64,000 nucleotides of DNA from Bin5 sp965218625 (GTDB lineage Bacteria > Chloroflexota > Anaerolineae > Caldilineales > Caldilineaceae). The stretch is from contig CBDCLG010000020.1 in NCBI GenBank assembly GCA_965218625.1, positions 956,959 to 1,020,958 of the forward strand, read 5' to 3'. A program made the position numbers and the translations under genes. This document shows positions 26,929 through 35,778 of the stretch, piece after piece (within the stretch, counting starts at the first letter, position 1; every line of letters starts with the position of its first letter). A model generated the notes under the pieces. The model was not told the DNA's origin. It did not search any database and worked only from the letters and a program-made list of their open reading frames with translations.

Positions 26929-27840
26929 TCAGCCCGGCTTGCCGAATCGCAACAGATAGCCGTTCAGGTCGCGGATGGCGAACTCCCTCATGCCCCATGG
27001 CTCGTTTGTCGGTTCGCGCACGATGGTGACGCCGGCAGCCTTGTAGCGGGAGAAGAGTCCGTCAACGTCCTCGCCGACCGTGACATAGAAGGCGACGGTC
27101 TTCTTTTGGGGCAACTCTTCGTCGATTTGGGAGAGTTGAAAATGCGCGCCTTCCGGTGTCCATTCACCGCAGTGGATACCGCCGTGCGTGGGCGGATCGC
27201 CGTAGAGAAAGGTGATCGAGAAGCCAAGTTTGTCGCAGTAGAACTCGGCCGCCGCCAGCACATCAGGCACAGCCAGTATGGGGGCCAGCTGGTAAACTGC
27301 CTGGGCACTGCCGGGCAGCTGACCCGTATGCCACTGCTCTGCTGTGATGCCGAAGACGATTTTATCATGGCCGGTCGCGTCCTTGCCATACTTTTGGCGC
27401 AGACGCCCCCTGCGCCTGAAGCCGACTCTCTCGGCAAGGCGGAGGGAGGCGGTGTTCGGTTCTTCGATCCACAGCTCGACCCGGTCCAGCCCCATTTCGT
27501 CGAAACCGTAATCGAGGGCAGCGCGCACGGCTTCGCTCATATAGCCGTTGCCCCACTGTTCGGGGTGGAGCATATATCCCATGCCCGGCACGCCCGCGTT
27601 GCCGACATATTCGACGAATCCCAGGGCAGGGCCATTAGCGGCGGTGCGCAGCGTCCAGGTCGTGTTTGGTCCGTTGTACTTGTGGTCGACCAATTTGCGC
27701 GTCTGCTCCGGTGACGTGTGGGGCGGCGTATCCATGAAGCGCATCGCGTCGGGGCGGCGGTAGAAGTCGTAAAGGTCGTCCACGTCGGCGGGTTCAAGGG
27801 GTCGCAGAATCAGCCGTTCGCTGGTGAGTGAAGATGGCAT
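26929..27840 (-). CDS. GNAT acetyltransferase fused to a glyoxalase/VOC domain
   Basis: The 303-residue protein joins a RimJ/RimL-type N-acetyltransferase (about 1-175, TSERLILRPLEPADVDDLYD, QWGNGYMSEAVRAALDYGF) to a vicinal-oxygen-chelate domain (about 183-300, PILAVPDVLAAAEFYCDKLG and REFAIRDLNGYLLRFG). Both halves look intact. VOC units of this kind often bind antibiotics, and GNAT domains modify amines, so a detoxification role is possible but unproven. AGGAG lies eight bases before the ATG. Confidence 0.85.
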   Translation of the reverse strand: MPSSLTSERLILRPLEPADVDDLYDFYRRPDAMRFMDTPPHTSPEQTRKLVDHKYNGPNTTWTLRTAANGPALGFVEYVGNAGVPGMGYMLHPEQWGNGYMSEAVRAALDYGFDEMGLDRVELWIEEPNTASLRLAERVGFRRRGRLRQKYGKDATGHDKIVFGITAEQWHTGQLPGSAQAVYQLAPILAVPDVLAAAEFYCDKLGFSITFLYGDPPTHGGIHCGEWTPEGAHFQLSQIDEELPQKKTVAFYVTVGEDVDGLFSRYKAAGVTIVREPTNEPWGMREFAIRDLNGYLLRFGKPG

Positions 27841-27870
27841 CGAAGGGTCTCCTGAAATGGGTCTGATGTG

Positions 27871-28977
27871 CTACGCGGGCGCGGGCGCGTAGAGCGCCCG
27901 CAGCGCCGGCCTCAGCTCCGACGCCTCCAGCAGCTCCGTGCTGTCGCTGAACTGGTCGATGCTGCCGACCGGCCGGCCTTGGGCGAGCCGCGCCACCTCC
28001 GGGTCGTGGATGGTGCGCAGGAGGGCGTCGGCAAAGCCGTGCAGGGCGATGACGCGGAAGGGCCGACCGAAGAAGCACCTCGTGTTTTCCGGCATCGACT
28101 CTGTAAGGGCCAAGCGGTTGTGATTCGCGGCAACGACCTGGTAGGCCTCGCTCAACCGCCGGTCGCGTTCCTGCCAGGTGTCCGCCCGCTGCACGGCCAG
28201 CAAGATTTCGGTCAGCTGTTGCGCGGACGCCAACAGGCCAAAAGCCGTGCCCAACCACTTGGCGTAGGGCGCATACTGCCGCTCCATCAGGAAACAGAGC
28301 CGCATGAGATCGCGCACCAGCCGCGACGCGATCAGCTCCGAGCCCAGCTCATCGCCCACCAGCCCGGCCCGGCCCATGAGATGCTCCTCCTGCCCGATGC
28401 GCGCCCAGCCGGCGGCCAGCAGATAGCGCCACAAGTCGGGGGGATACCAGGCGAAGCGCGCCCGCAGCGCGTCGAGGCCGATACCGTCGTGGAAGATCGA
28501 TCCGGCGACGATGGTGCGCAGCTTCTGCTGCGGGAAGGTCAGCCAGTCGGCCAACTCGATCGTCCCGTCCACGTCGAAATTCAGGTATGAGCGGAAAAAC
28601 GCGCCGGTGGTCAGCGACTCGACCAGGTGATTGACCGGCCCGCTCTCGGTCGCCTGCATGAGCCGGGTGGCGCTGTCGTCCGGGTCCGGGTCGGAGAAGT
28701 TGGTCGGGTAGCCCAGAAAGCGGTGGGGCAGCTCCAGGCGCAGCGCGTTGTCGATTCCGGCGGCGAGGGCTGCGCAGTCTTGCGGGGGCAGGAAGAGCTG
28801 CAGGCGCGGTCCCCAGCTGTGGTCCGTGGACATCTCGTCGTCGAGGCCCAGCGTCTCGGAGCCGGGTCCGATCAGGGCGGCGGTGTGTGGCAGGGCGGGA
28901 AACGACCGGTCCAGCACAGGCCGTACCGCCTGCCAATAGAAGCGTTTGCTCAGCTCCAGGCCGGGGATAAATCTCAT
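27871..28977 (-). CDS. DUF4037 domain protein (nucleotidyltransferase-like)
   Basis: The 368-residue protein carries the DUF4037 signature GPGSETLGLDDEMSTDHSWG and PRLQLFLP (about 37-63), which resembles a degenerate nucleotidyltransferase active site, and the later helical domain (about 180-340). Substrate unknown. Its ATG begins three bases after the stop of the restriction endonuclease gene and has no ribosome binding site of its own, so it may now depend on transcription and translation from that gene. Confidence 0.82.
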   Translation of the reverse strand: MRFIPGLELSKRFYWQAVRPVLDRSFPALPHTAALIGPGSETLGLDDEMSTDHSWGPRLQLFLPPQDCAALAAGIDNALRLELPHRFLGYPTNFSDPDPDDSATRLMQATESGPVNHLVESLTTGAFFRSYLNFDVDGTIELADWLTFPQQKLRTIVAGSIFHDGIGLDALRARFAWYPPDLWRYLLAAGWARIGQEEHLMGRAGLVGDELGSELIASRLVRDLMRLCFLMERQYAPYAKWLGTAFGLLASAQQLTEILLAVQRADTWQERDRRLSEAYQVVAANHNRLALTESMPENTRCFFGRPFRVIALHGFADALLRTIHDPEVARLAQGRPVGSIDQFSDSTELLEASELRPALRALYAPAPA

Positions 28978-28980
28978 TGA

Positions 28981-29799
28981 CTAAGCAGCTAGATCAAAGG
29001 GAAGGTCACTGATATCACGCAGCCGTTTGCCCCGGATCATAATGTCGAGCATATCCATCTGATCTTCGTTGTTGATCTCCGCAATGGCCGCACGCATCTC
29101 CGGCAATGCAAAGTGGTAAACGCAGTCGACGTCTCCAGTGCCGAGGGCGATAGCAGCCAAGCGTGTGGGGAGCGGTTCAGCGGTAACAACAGCGATATGC
29201 GGGAGGCGTCCTTTGCGATTGCGTATCAGATTCAGAGCCTCAGTGCGCGCATTCTGAACTCGATCACTGCGAATCGTCCATTTGCAGGAGATGCTAGCAT
29301 GAAGAAGTGGGCGCAAGCTATCAACATTGGCCTCTCGCAATGTCGTCATGCTGGCAACCTCTCCACCATTTTCTACAACCTCTCCGCGTTGGTTGATCTC
29401 TTCATCAGTAATGAGTTGCCGTCCGACTACGATATCAGGTTTGATTATGTAGCCTTCGCTGAGGGCCGGCGCCAATAGAGGGTTTTCAACCAACTTCTTG
29501 AATCGTTCCAGATACTCAAGATGTTCATATTGGTCAAATTGCGAAATAGCATAGCGAGTCGAGTAGAACCAGTTGCCGGGCCGAATGTGTCCCAATAGCA
29601 GGAATACTTGCTCGATGAAAGTCGCAGTGATGCTCTCGAACTTTGCGCCGACTGTCTGTCCCGAAACTGGATCGGAAGTGTCGACGGTTTTAAGTCGCTC
29701 GACAATACCCCAGGCAATCTCGCAGCTCGCTTTACTATCGCCGTCGGCAAAATTTGGATACTCCAGGCCGCTTTTTCTGTTTGTAGAAAAACGAACCAC
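28981..29799 (-). CDS. Type II restriction endonuclease, NgoMIV family
   Basis: The 272-residue protein has a PD...SxK nuclease core: KPDIVVGR (D122) and ASISCKWTIRSD (S171, K173), like D140 and S185-x-K187 of NgoMIV, followed by the family-typical ALNLIRNRKGRLPHIAVVTA and LGTGDVDCVYHF. NgoMIV cuts GCCGGC as a tetramer; the same site is a reasonable guess. The start is GTG at 29799, the only candidate after an in-frame TAA. It lies 80 bases downstream of the methyltransferase on the same strand, in an AT-richer segment. Confidence 0.88.
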   Translation of the reverse strand: MVRFSTNRKSGLEYPNFADGDSKASCEIAWGIVERLKTVDTSDPVSGQTVGAKFESITATFIEQVFLLLGHIRPGNWFYSTRYAISQFDQYEHLEYLERFKKLVENPLLAPALSEGYIIKPDIVVGRQLITDEEINQRGEVVENGGEVASMTTLREANVDSLRPLLHASISCKWTIRSDRVQNARTEALNLIRNRKGRLPHIAVVTAEPLPTRLAAIALGTGDVDCVYHFALPEMRAAIAEINNEDQMDMLDIMIRGKRLRDISDLPFDLAA

Positions 29800-29879
29800 T
29801 TGCTCATAGATTTGTCTTTGTTAATTTCGGCGTAACTGTCTAACAGACACGATCAAGACTCCCAACTCAATTGTCAGGC

Positions 29880-31265
29880 TTAAAAAAAACCGATAACAAA
29901 CTCTTCGTGCATCCTATTTTGAATCTGGGAGGTTCGATTTCGCTTTGCGCCAGCCGGCATCATTCGGCGGTTGCGATCCAACTGCCGCACGCCAGTGTCG
30001 GGCACATCAAAACCAATCGAGCGGCCGATTTCGGCCAGGCAACTTCCTGTCTGCGTGTCAAAGCCTCGCATTTCTGAACTTCCGACGACGACAATCGCGG
30101 CTTTCTTAGGTCGCAACACACGGTACATCTCCTGAAGGACGCCTGTCATTTCAGAGTAGTAACGGTGCAGCACCTGGCCCTTGCGAGTATCCCTTCTAGC
30201 TATCTCCTCGACAATCTGCGCAGAAAGATCAGGCAGTTCGACAAATTCTACATCAGTGGTCGATTCGCCGCCGATATACCGCTTTCGGGTATTGCTGAGC
30301 GTACTGATCAGATGTCCAAGCCACACTAGAGAAAACTTATGAGCGCGCATATAGTCGATCGCATTTGAGGCATAGGGCGGGGACGTCACAATCAAATCCA
30401 CAGAGGAGCTGTCCAGATCCAACGCACACGCATTGCCAAACTGCAGGCGCGGTTGGAAGCGGGCGTCTCTAAGAAGTGAAAGCCCGTCAATGTTTTGCTT
30501 ATAGCGTTTTATGAACTCCTCAATCGGAGAACGCAGTCTTTTCTTGAGTAAGGCGGTCCGTCCTTCTGAATTCTCCGTGTTTTCGCTTCCCACCAGTACT
30601 CGTCCACTTCTATCAAGCACGATCTTGGCCTTGTGAGGACGCGTATGCGCCAAATCAAGCGCCAGTGATATTCCGCCGGACTTTGTAATAATGATGGCGG
30701 AAAGAGCCAACTCATAGAAAGATCGAAGTCCAGAATCAGATACTTCGGCAATGGCCTCGACCAAAGCCAACAATTCGATCTGCGATTCGCGGGCAAACCA
30801 GTAATCGACGAACTCCCTTGTACTTCCGTTCCATCGGTTCTCCAGTCGGTGCAGCAACCCGGCCCGGTTTTGGGTCAATTCAACTCTCGCACTCTCAACA
30901 ATCAAGTGCCCAGTGCGCCGCGCCTCAGTGATATCAAGTGGGCAGACCTTCACTTGCGACAACAGACATGCCAGAGGATCGATATCAAAGCCAATGGCTC
31001 GACGGTCCAGCAGATACGCTTCAAGAGTCGTAGTGCCAGATCCCATCATGGGATCGAGAACAACATCGCCCTCTCGGGTCAATGCATTGATGAATTTGCG
31101 CGGAAGTTGAGGCGGAAACTTCGCCGGGAAGGAGTGGAAATTGTGGGACGCGTAGTAACTCCGTTCGTTATGGAAATTCAGATCCTGCCTGAGCAACCCC
31201 TCCAGCAGCCTATGCGTCTCTGTCGGCAAGGATGTCGTGTCGAACAAACTCTGTTGTAATCGCAT
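29880..31265 (-). CDS. DNA methyltransferase of the restriction-modification pair (N4-cytosine/N6-adenine type)
   Basis: The 461-residue enzyme has the AdoMet-binding motif DPMMGSGTTTLEA (71-83) after HNFHSFPAKFPPQLPRKF, and the catalytic TSPPY (294-298). TSPPY is typical of exocyclic-amine, most often N4-cytosine, methylases. Motif I precedes motif IV by over 200 residues, with a probable target-recognition region between. It should protect the host against the adjacent NgoMIV-like nuclease. No ribosome binding site is seen. Codon use is more AT-rich than the flanks, which suggests transfer. Confidence 0.9.
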   Translation of the reverse strand: MRLQQSLFDTTSLPTETHRLLEGLLRQDLNFHNERSYYASHNFHSFPAKFPPQLPRKFINALTREGDVVLDPMMGSGTTTLEAYLLDRRAIGFDIDPLACLLSQVKVCPLDITEARRTGHLIVESARVELTQNRAGLLHRLENRWNGSTREFVDYWFARESQIELLALVEAIAEVSDSGLRSFYELALSAIIITKSGGISLALDLAHTRPHKAKIVLDRSGRVLVGSENTENSEGRTALLKKRLRSPIEEFIKRYKQNIDGLSLLRDARFQPRLQFGNACALDLDSSSVDLIVTSPPYASNAIDYMRAHKFSLVWLGHLISTLSNTRKRYIGGESTTDVEFVELPDLSAQIVEEIARRDTRKGQVLHRYYSEMTGVLQEMYRVLRPKKAAIVVVGSSEMRGFDTQTGSCLAEIGRSIGFDVPDTGVRQLDRNRRMMPAGAKRNRTSQIQNRMHEEFVIGFF

Positions 31266-31317
31266 TTCTAGTCGCTATGTTGTGGGCCAAGAGGTGGCGG
31301 ATGAGTGGAATACCGTC

Positions 31318-31326
31318 AGTATAACA
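31318..31326 (-). promoter_or_regulatory. Extended -10 promoter of the restriction-modification genes
   Basis: On the minus strand TGT-TATACT lies about 52 bases before the methyltransferase start. No clear -35 is present. The leader would be about 45 bases. No controller protein gene or C-box was found. Confidence 0.5.
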
Positions 31327-31363
31327 CTTGCTCTCCCTTAACACTAGAACGAATATTCTGTTT

Positions 31364-32962
31364 TCACCGGCCGTACTCCCCCCACACGAACTCCCCGCCG
31401 AAGAGGGTGGCCTCGATGTCGGTCTCCAGGATCGCCATCGGATGGACCGTGAATATATCCTGCGAGAGGACAACCAGGTCGGCGAGCTTGCCCGGCGTGA
31501 TGCTGCCCTGGCTGTCCTCGCTGCCGCCGGCGTAGGCCGCGCCCATGGTATAGGCCCAGACCGCCTCGGGCACGGTCAGGCGCTCCTCGGCATACCAGCC
31601 GTCGCGGCCGGGGCTGCCGTCGGCGCGCATACGCGTCACCGCGGCGTGGATCCCCTGGATCACGTCGGGCGTCTCGACCGGCGCGTCGGAGCCGAATGCC
31701 AGCCTGGCGCCGCTGTCCCACAGGCTGCGGAAGGCGTAGGCGTAGCGGCTGCGCGCGCCCCAGTATCTGTCGGCGATGCGCATATCCTGGGTGGCGTGAA
31801 TCGGCTGCACGGAGGCGATGACGTCCAGTTGCGCGAAGCGGTCGATGTCGTCCGGGTGCAGGAGTTGGGCGTGCTCGATGCGATGGCGCAGATGCAGCCC
31901 CTGCCGCGCGCGGCGGCTTGTCTCCAGCGCGTCCAGTACCATGCGGTTGGCCCTGTCTCCGATGGCGTGTGTCACCACCGCCAGCCCGGCCTGCGTAGCC
32001 CTGGCAACGATATCCGCCATCTCCTCGGCCCCTGTGACGGCGATGCCGAGATTGTCCGGCTCTCCCTCGTAGGGGGCCAGCATCCAGGCGGTGCGGGGAC
32101 CGAGCGCGCCATCGCTGAAAACTTTCACGCCGCCAATGCGCAGAAATTCGTCGCCAAGCCCCGTGCGCAGCCCCAGGCGGATGGCGCTGTCCAGTTCGTC
32201 CACAGGGATTTGGGCGACCGCGCGCAAGGTGAGTTCTCCATCGGCGCGCAGCTGCTGAAAGGCGCGCAGCGAGGCGGCGGCTTCCTTCGTGTGGACGCTG
32301 ACAATTCCCATGCGGTTGACAACCTTCTGCGCCTCCCGAACCGCGGCCATTGCCGCTTGAGGCGACGGCTCTGTCAGTAAACAGTTTGCCGGCCCCATCG
32401 CCCTTTCCAGCAGGATTCCGCTCGGCCGTCCCTCTCTGTCGCGCACGATTTCGCCGCCGTTCGGGTCGGCCGTATCGGCCGAGATCCCCATCAACGCCAG
32501 GGCCCGGCTGTTCACCCAGGCTGCGTGTCCGCACTTGCGCGCCAGGAATACGGGGTGCTGCGGCGCGACCGCGTCCAACCGCGCTGCGGCAGGAAAGGCG
32601 CCTCCCTCCCAGACCGACTGGTCCCAGCCGCGGCCGGTCAGCCACTGACCGGCAGGCGTCTCTGCGGCCCGCCGGCGCACGCGTTCCAGCGCGGACGCCA
32701 GTGTCGCGACGCCGCTCAGATCGATCTCCTGCAGGCTCAGCCCGTAGGAAAGAAGGTGGATATGGGCGTCGATGAAGCCGGGTACGACCGTCGCACCCTG
32801 CAGATTCACAACGCGCCCGCCGGGGGCCAGCAAGGCTCGCATCTCCTCGTTGCTGCCCGCAGCCAGAAAGCGGTCGCCCGCGATCGCGACCGCCGAAGCC
32901 CGCGGGCATTGCCGGTCCATCGTATGAATATTGCCGTTGAGAAGAACCAAATCCGCTTGCAC
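31364..32962 (-). CDS. YtcJ-like amidohydrolase
   Basis: The enzyme belongs to the metal-dependent amidohydrolase family 3. It shows the N-terminal ADLVLLNGNIHTMD, the metal site DAHIHLLSYG, HAIGDRANRMVLDALE, RHRIEHAQLL and FGSDAPVETPD, and the C-terminal SITPGKLADLVVLSQD. The GTG at 32962 gives the family start; the frame runs back to a TTG at 32983, but TATACT (32984-32989) abuts that TTG, so transcription would begin inside. Substrates in the family are varied (amides, ureas) and cannot be named. Confidence 0.88.
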   Translation of the reverse strand: MQADLVLLNGNIHTMDRQCPRASAVAIAGDRFLAAGSNEEMRALLAPGGRVVNLQGATVVPGFIDAHIHLLSYGLSLQEIDLSGVATLASALERVRRRAAETPAGQWLTGRGWDQSVWEGGAFPAAARLDAVAPQHPVFLARKCGHAAWVNSRALALMGISADTADPNGGEIVRDREGRPSGILLERAMGPANCLLTEPSPQAAMAAVREAQKVVNRMGIVSVHTKEAAASLRAFQQLRADGELTLRAVAQIPVDELDSAIRLGLRTGLGDEFLRIGGVKVFSDGALGPRTAWMLAPYEGEPDNLGIAVTGAEEMADIVARATQAGLAVVTHAIGDRANRMVLDALETSRRARQGLHLRHRIEHAQLLHPDDIDRFAQLDVIASVQPIHATQDMRIADRYWGARSRYAYAFRSLWDSGARLAFGSDAPVETPDVIQGIHAAVTRMRADGSPGRDGWYAEERLTVPEAVWAYTMGAAYAGGSEDSQGSITPGKLADLVVLSQDIFTVHPMAILETDIEATLFGGEFVWGEYGR

Positions 32963-33214
32963 GGAACAGTCCCGGTCTGTCAAAGTATAAGGGGCGCGTC
33001 CGCGCCGGCTGTCCGTTATCGATCGTCAGACATCTTTCGTTCGCCCTCCTCCTGTTATACCATACAGGCGCGGCAGCGCCACTGCAAAAGTCGCCGTCGA
33101 TATAGGTCAACACGTCCGCCGGCATAAGTTTTGCCGGCATTGCACGCCATTCTTTCGCCGTGCCACCGCTTTGAAATTTGTCAAACACGCCTGTGCAAGA
33201 GTCTGAACTGTTCT

Positions 33215-35740
33215 ATGAGTAGCCACACCGGATTCCTACCGATCGGCATTGGCATAATCATCCTCCTACTCTGGGGAGGCGCAATCGCATGGCTGACGGT
33301 TCGACGCGACGAACGACGTTGGGACCTGCACTGTGTCAATCTGCTGGCAGGTATATATCTGGCTTTCTTCTGGCGCACCGTCTTTGGAGTCGCATACCAG
33401 CCGAGCGGTGGCGGTGACCTGGCCAACCTTCTCTTTCCGATATATCGATTCGCCGCGCGTACTCTAACCGAGGGCAGGCTTCCTTTGTGGAATCCGCACC
33501 TCTATGGAGGCGCGCCATGGATTGGCGACATTCAGGCCGGATTTCTCTATCCCCCCTATCTGGTGCTGTTTTTCCTCGATCCCTCCTTCGACTATCGTTG
33601 GATGCAGTTGCTCGGCGTTGGCCACCTGTGGTGGGCCGCGCTGGGTGCATACGTGCTGGTGCGTGCGCTTGGCCATAGTCGACCCGCCGCGCTTCTGGCC
33701 GGGACTGCTTTCGGCCTGTGCGATATCCTGTTCATTCACCTGGGCAATCTCAATATGATCGCCGTACTTTCGTGGTGCGGCTGGATTCTGGCAGCCTGTC
33801 ACATGGCGCTCTCTCGGAGGAGCCTCGGCTGGGCAGGGGCTGCCGGGGTCCTTTTTGCGATAGCCAACTACGCCGGTCATGCGCAGAGCAGCTTCTATCT
33901 GGGCTCAGCTATTGTGCTCTATGCGGCTGGCGTATTGGGAGTCCAATACTGGGAATCGCTCGCCGCGGGGTCGTTCATGAAGGCAAGCCGGCAGCTTCTC
34001 TCCTATTTGCAGTACCCTATCACGGTCATCATCCTGGCAGCCTGCTGCTCTGCGCCGATTGTACTGCCCGCGCTGGAATTGCTGCCCTTTACGCACAGGG
34101 ATGATTTTACCTATGAACAGACTGTGAGATTCTCATTGCCGCCCTTGGTGGCATCGGTAGGGATGTTTACGCCGAGCTTTTTCGGTAGGGGGCCGGGGCG
34201 CTACTGGTTTTCGACAGATCGAGTCGAAACGCCCTATGTCGGCCTGGTGACGCTTCTTCTTGCGGTCGGGGCACTGCTGCTACCAATGGCTGCGAAACGG
34301 CGCCGGCTGTTTCCCTGGCTGACGCTGGCCCTGTTCGGATTTGTGGTGGCACTGGGCGGCAACACGCCGGTTCACGGCTGGCTGACGGAGATTCTTCCTG
34401 TCTACGACAGCCTGCGCGCCCCGGCCAGAGCGATTGTACTCTGGTCGCTGGCGGTGGCAGTCCTGGCGGCGATGGGGTTGGATGCGCTACTGGAAGGAGA
34501 TGACAGAGGAGAGGAAGGCAACCGTCTACCCGATGCCGGGCTTTATTTCTCTTTCCTTCGCATCGGCCTTGCAGCAGTTCCACTTACCTTAGTCCCCCTG
34601 CTCTTAGTCACAACGCGAGTGCTGCAGGAGGGCGCCGGCGCGTTCAAACGAGTAAACTATGCGGGTCAGGCTGTGCTCCAGGCAACTCTCGTGTGGTTGG
34701 CCGGCTGGCTGCTGATGGCGCTGTATCGGGGTAAACGTCTGCCCGGCAGGGTTCTGGCCGGGCTATTGTTCATCGTGTTGCTGCTGGAGTTGACCGTGGC
34801 CGGAGCCAAGATAGACATTGGTAAACGCTTTCCGGCAGGCGGATTCGAGCACCCGGAAATTATGGCCTACATACAGGAGCGGGCCGCCGAACGCTTATTG
34901 GAAGACGCGGGCGAGTCGGCTGTCGACCTCTCTCTCGCTCACTATCTCTTCCGCATTGATGGCCGCACCAACATTTCCGGCCTGTTTCAGCCTAACATCG
35001 GTGCGATGACCGGATTGCAGAGTGTGTGGGGAATGTACAATCCGCTGACATTGAAGCATTGGGAGGGTCTATGGGAAAACAACCCTGGTCGCGACACTCG
35101 CATCTACGATATGTACAACGTGTATTTTGTGATAGCGAACGATAAGTCTCCCATGCCAGATCAGTATGAGCTCTCCTTCGACGCCCCCGGACAGCTCACC
35201 GTCCATGAACATCCCGACCCTCTTCCGCGAGCCTGGCTGGTTGGCGGCGCCAAGATCGCCACTGACGAAGAGGCGGTGCTGGCCGCGCTGCTGGACCCGA
35301 CTTTCGAGCCGGCAGAAACGGTGGTGCTAATGCAGGACGACGCCCAATTCCTGGCTGAAGAGTCACCGCCGTCACGCATAGGCACGGACGTGTCGATCCT
35401 CTCATACAGCGAGAACGAAATCGTGCTGGCGGCGAAGGCGGGGAGAACAGGTTATCTGGTTTTGAGCGAAGTCTGGTACCCGGGCTGGCGGGCGACGGTC
35501 AACGGGGAGGCCGCGCCAATCCTGCGGGCCAATTACACGCTGCGAGCCCTGCCGGTGCCTGCCGGAGAACTGACAGTACGGCTCTGGTACGCGCCGGAAA
35601 GCTGGAGACGGGGGCTGTTGCTGTTTGCAGCAGGTATCCTGCTCCTGGCCGGTCTGTGCCTGTGGCAGTTTTTCGGCGGTCGCGCCGCCAGGGTGCGCCA
35701 GGGCAGCAGCGAAAGGGGGAGAGAGAAGTCGCGAGATTGA
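33215..35740 (+). CDS. YfhO-like multi-pass membrane protein (GT-C-type)
   Basis: The 841-residue protein has about eleven or more membrane segments, the motif GGGDLANLLFPIYRFAARTL followed by LPLWNPHLYGGAPWIGDIQ typical of YfhO/GT-C enzymes that use lipid-linked sugars, and a C-terminal extracytoplasmic domain ending in the family motif VWYPGWRATVNGEAAPILRA. The ATG at 33215 is preferred over one at 33131 because residues 1-28 of the longer form are not membrane-like. In Firmicutes YfhO glycosylates lipoteichoic acid; here the acceptor is unknown. It is divergent from the amidohydrolase; the 250-base gap holds TGT-TATACC (about 33053-33060) and nothing else clear. Confidence 0.82.
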   Translation: MSSHTGFLPIGIGIIILLLWGGAIAWLTVRRDERRWDLHCVNLLAGIYLAFFWRTVFGVAYQPSGGGDLANLLFPIYRFAARTLTEGRLPLWNPHLYGGAPWIGDIQAGFLYPPYLVLFFLDPSFDYRWMQLLGVGHLWWAALGAYVLVRALGHSRPAALLAGTAFGLCDILFIHLGNLNMIAVLSWCGWILAACHMALSRRSLGWAGAAGVLFAIANYAGHAQSSFYLGSAIVLYAAGVLGVQYWESLAAGSFMKASRQLLSYLQYPITVIILAACCSAPIVLPALELLPFTHRDDFTYEQTVRFSLPPLVASVGMFTPSFFGRGPGRYWFSTDRVETPYVGLVTLLLAVGALLLPMAAKRRRLFPWLTLALFGFVVALGGNTPVHGWLTEILPVYDSLRAPARAIVLWSLAVAVLAAMGLDALLEGDDRGEEGNRLPDAGLYFSFLRIGLAAVPLTLVPLLLVTTRVLQEGAGAFKRVNYAGQAVLQATLVWLAGWLLMALYRGKRLPGRVLAGLLFIVLLLELTVAGAKIDIGKRFPAGGFEHPEIMAYIQERAAERLLEDAGESAVDLSLAHYLFRIDGRTNISGLFQPNIGAMTGLQSVWGMYNPLTLKHWEGLWENNPGRDTRIYDMYNVYFVIANDKSPMPDQYELSFDAPGQLTVHEHPDPLPRAWLVGGAKIATDEEAVLAALLDPTFEPAETVVLMQDDAQFLAEESPPSRIGTDVSILSYSENEIVLAAKAGRTGYLVLSEVWYPGWRATVNGEAAPILRANYTLRALPVPAGELTVRLWYAPESWRRGLLLFAAGILLLAGLCLWQFFGGRAARVRQGSSERGREKSRD

Positions 35741-35756
35741 GAATCGCGCTTCTCTC
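35721..35756. terminator. Long hairpin between convergent genes (possible terminator)
   Basis: GAGAGAAG-T-CGCGA pairs with TCGCGCTTCTCTC, giving 13 pairs with one bulged T, and encloses the stop codon of the YfhO-like gene. It lacks a T run on either strand, so it is a hairpin of uncertain function at a convergent junction. Confidence 0.45.
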
Positions 35757-35778
35757 CGGCCGCTGTCGCGCGGGTCGG

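Noticed and set aside
28981..31265. A phage-defence island around the restriction-modification pair
   Set aside because: No other defence genes (helicase, Abi, toxin-antitoxin) were found on either side; flanks are metabolic genes.
31344..33188. 614-codon minus-strand frame over the amidohydrolase
   Set aside because: It overlaps the amidohydrolase in another frame; the amidohydrolase carries the metal motifs.
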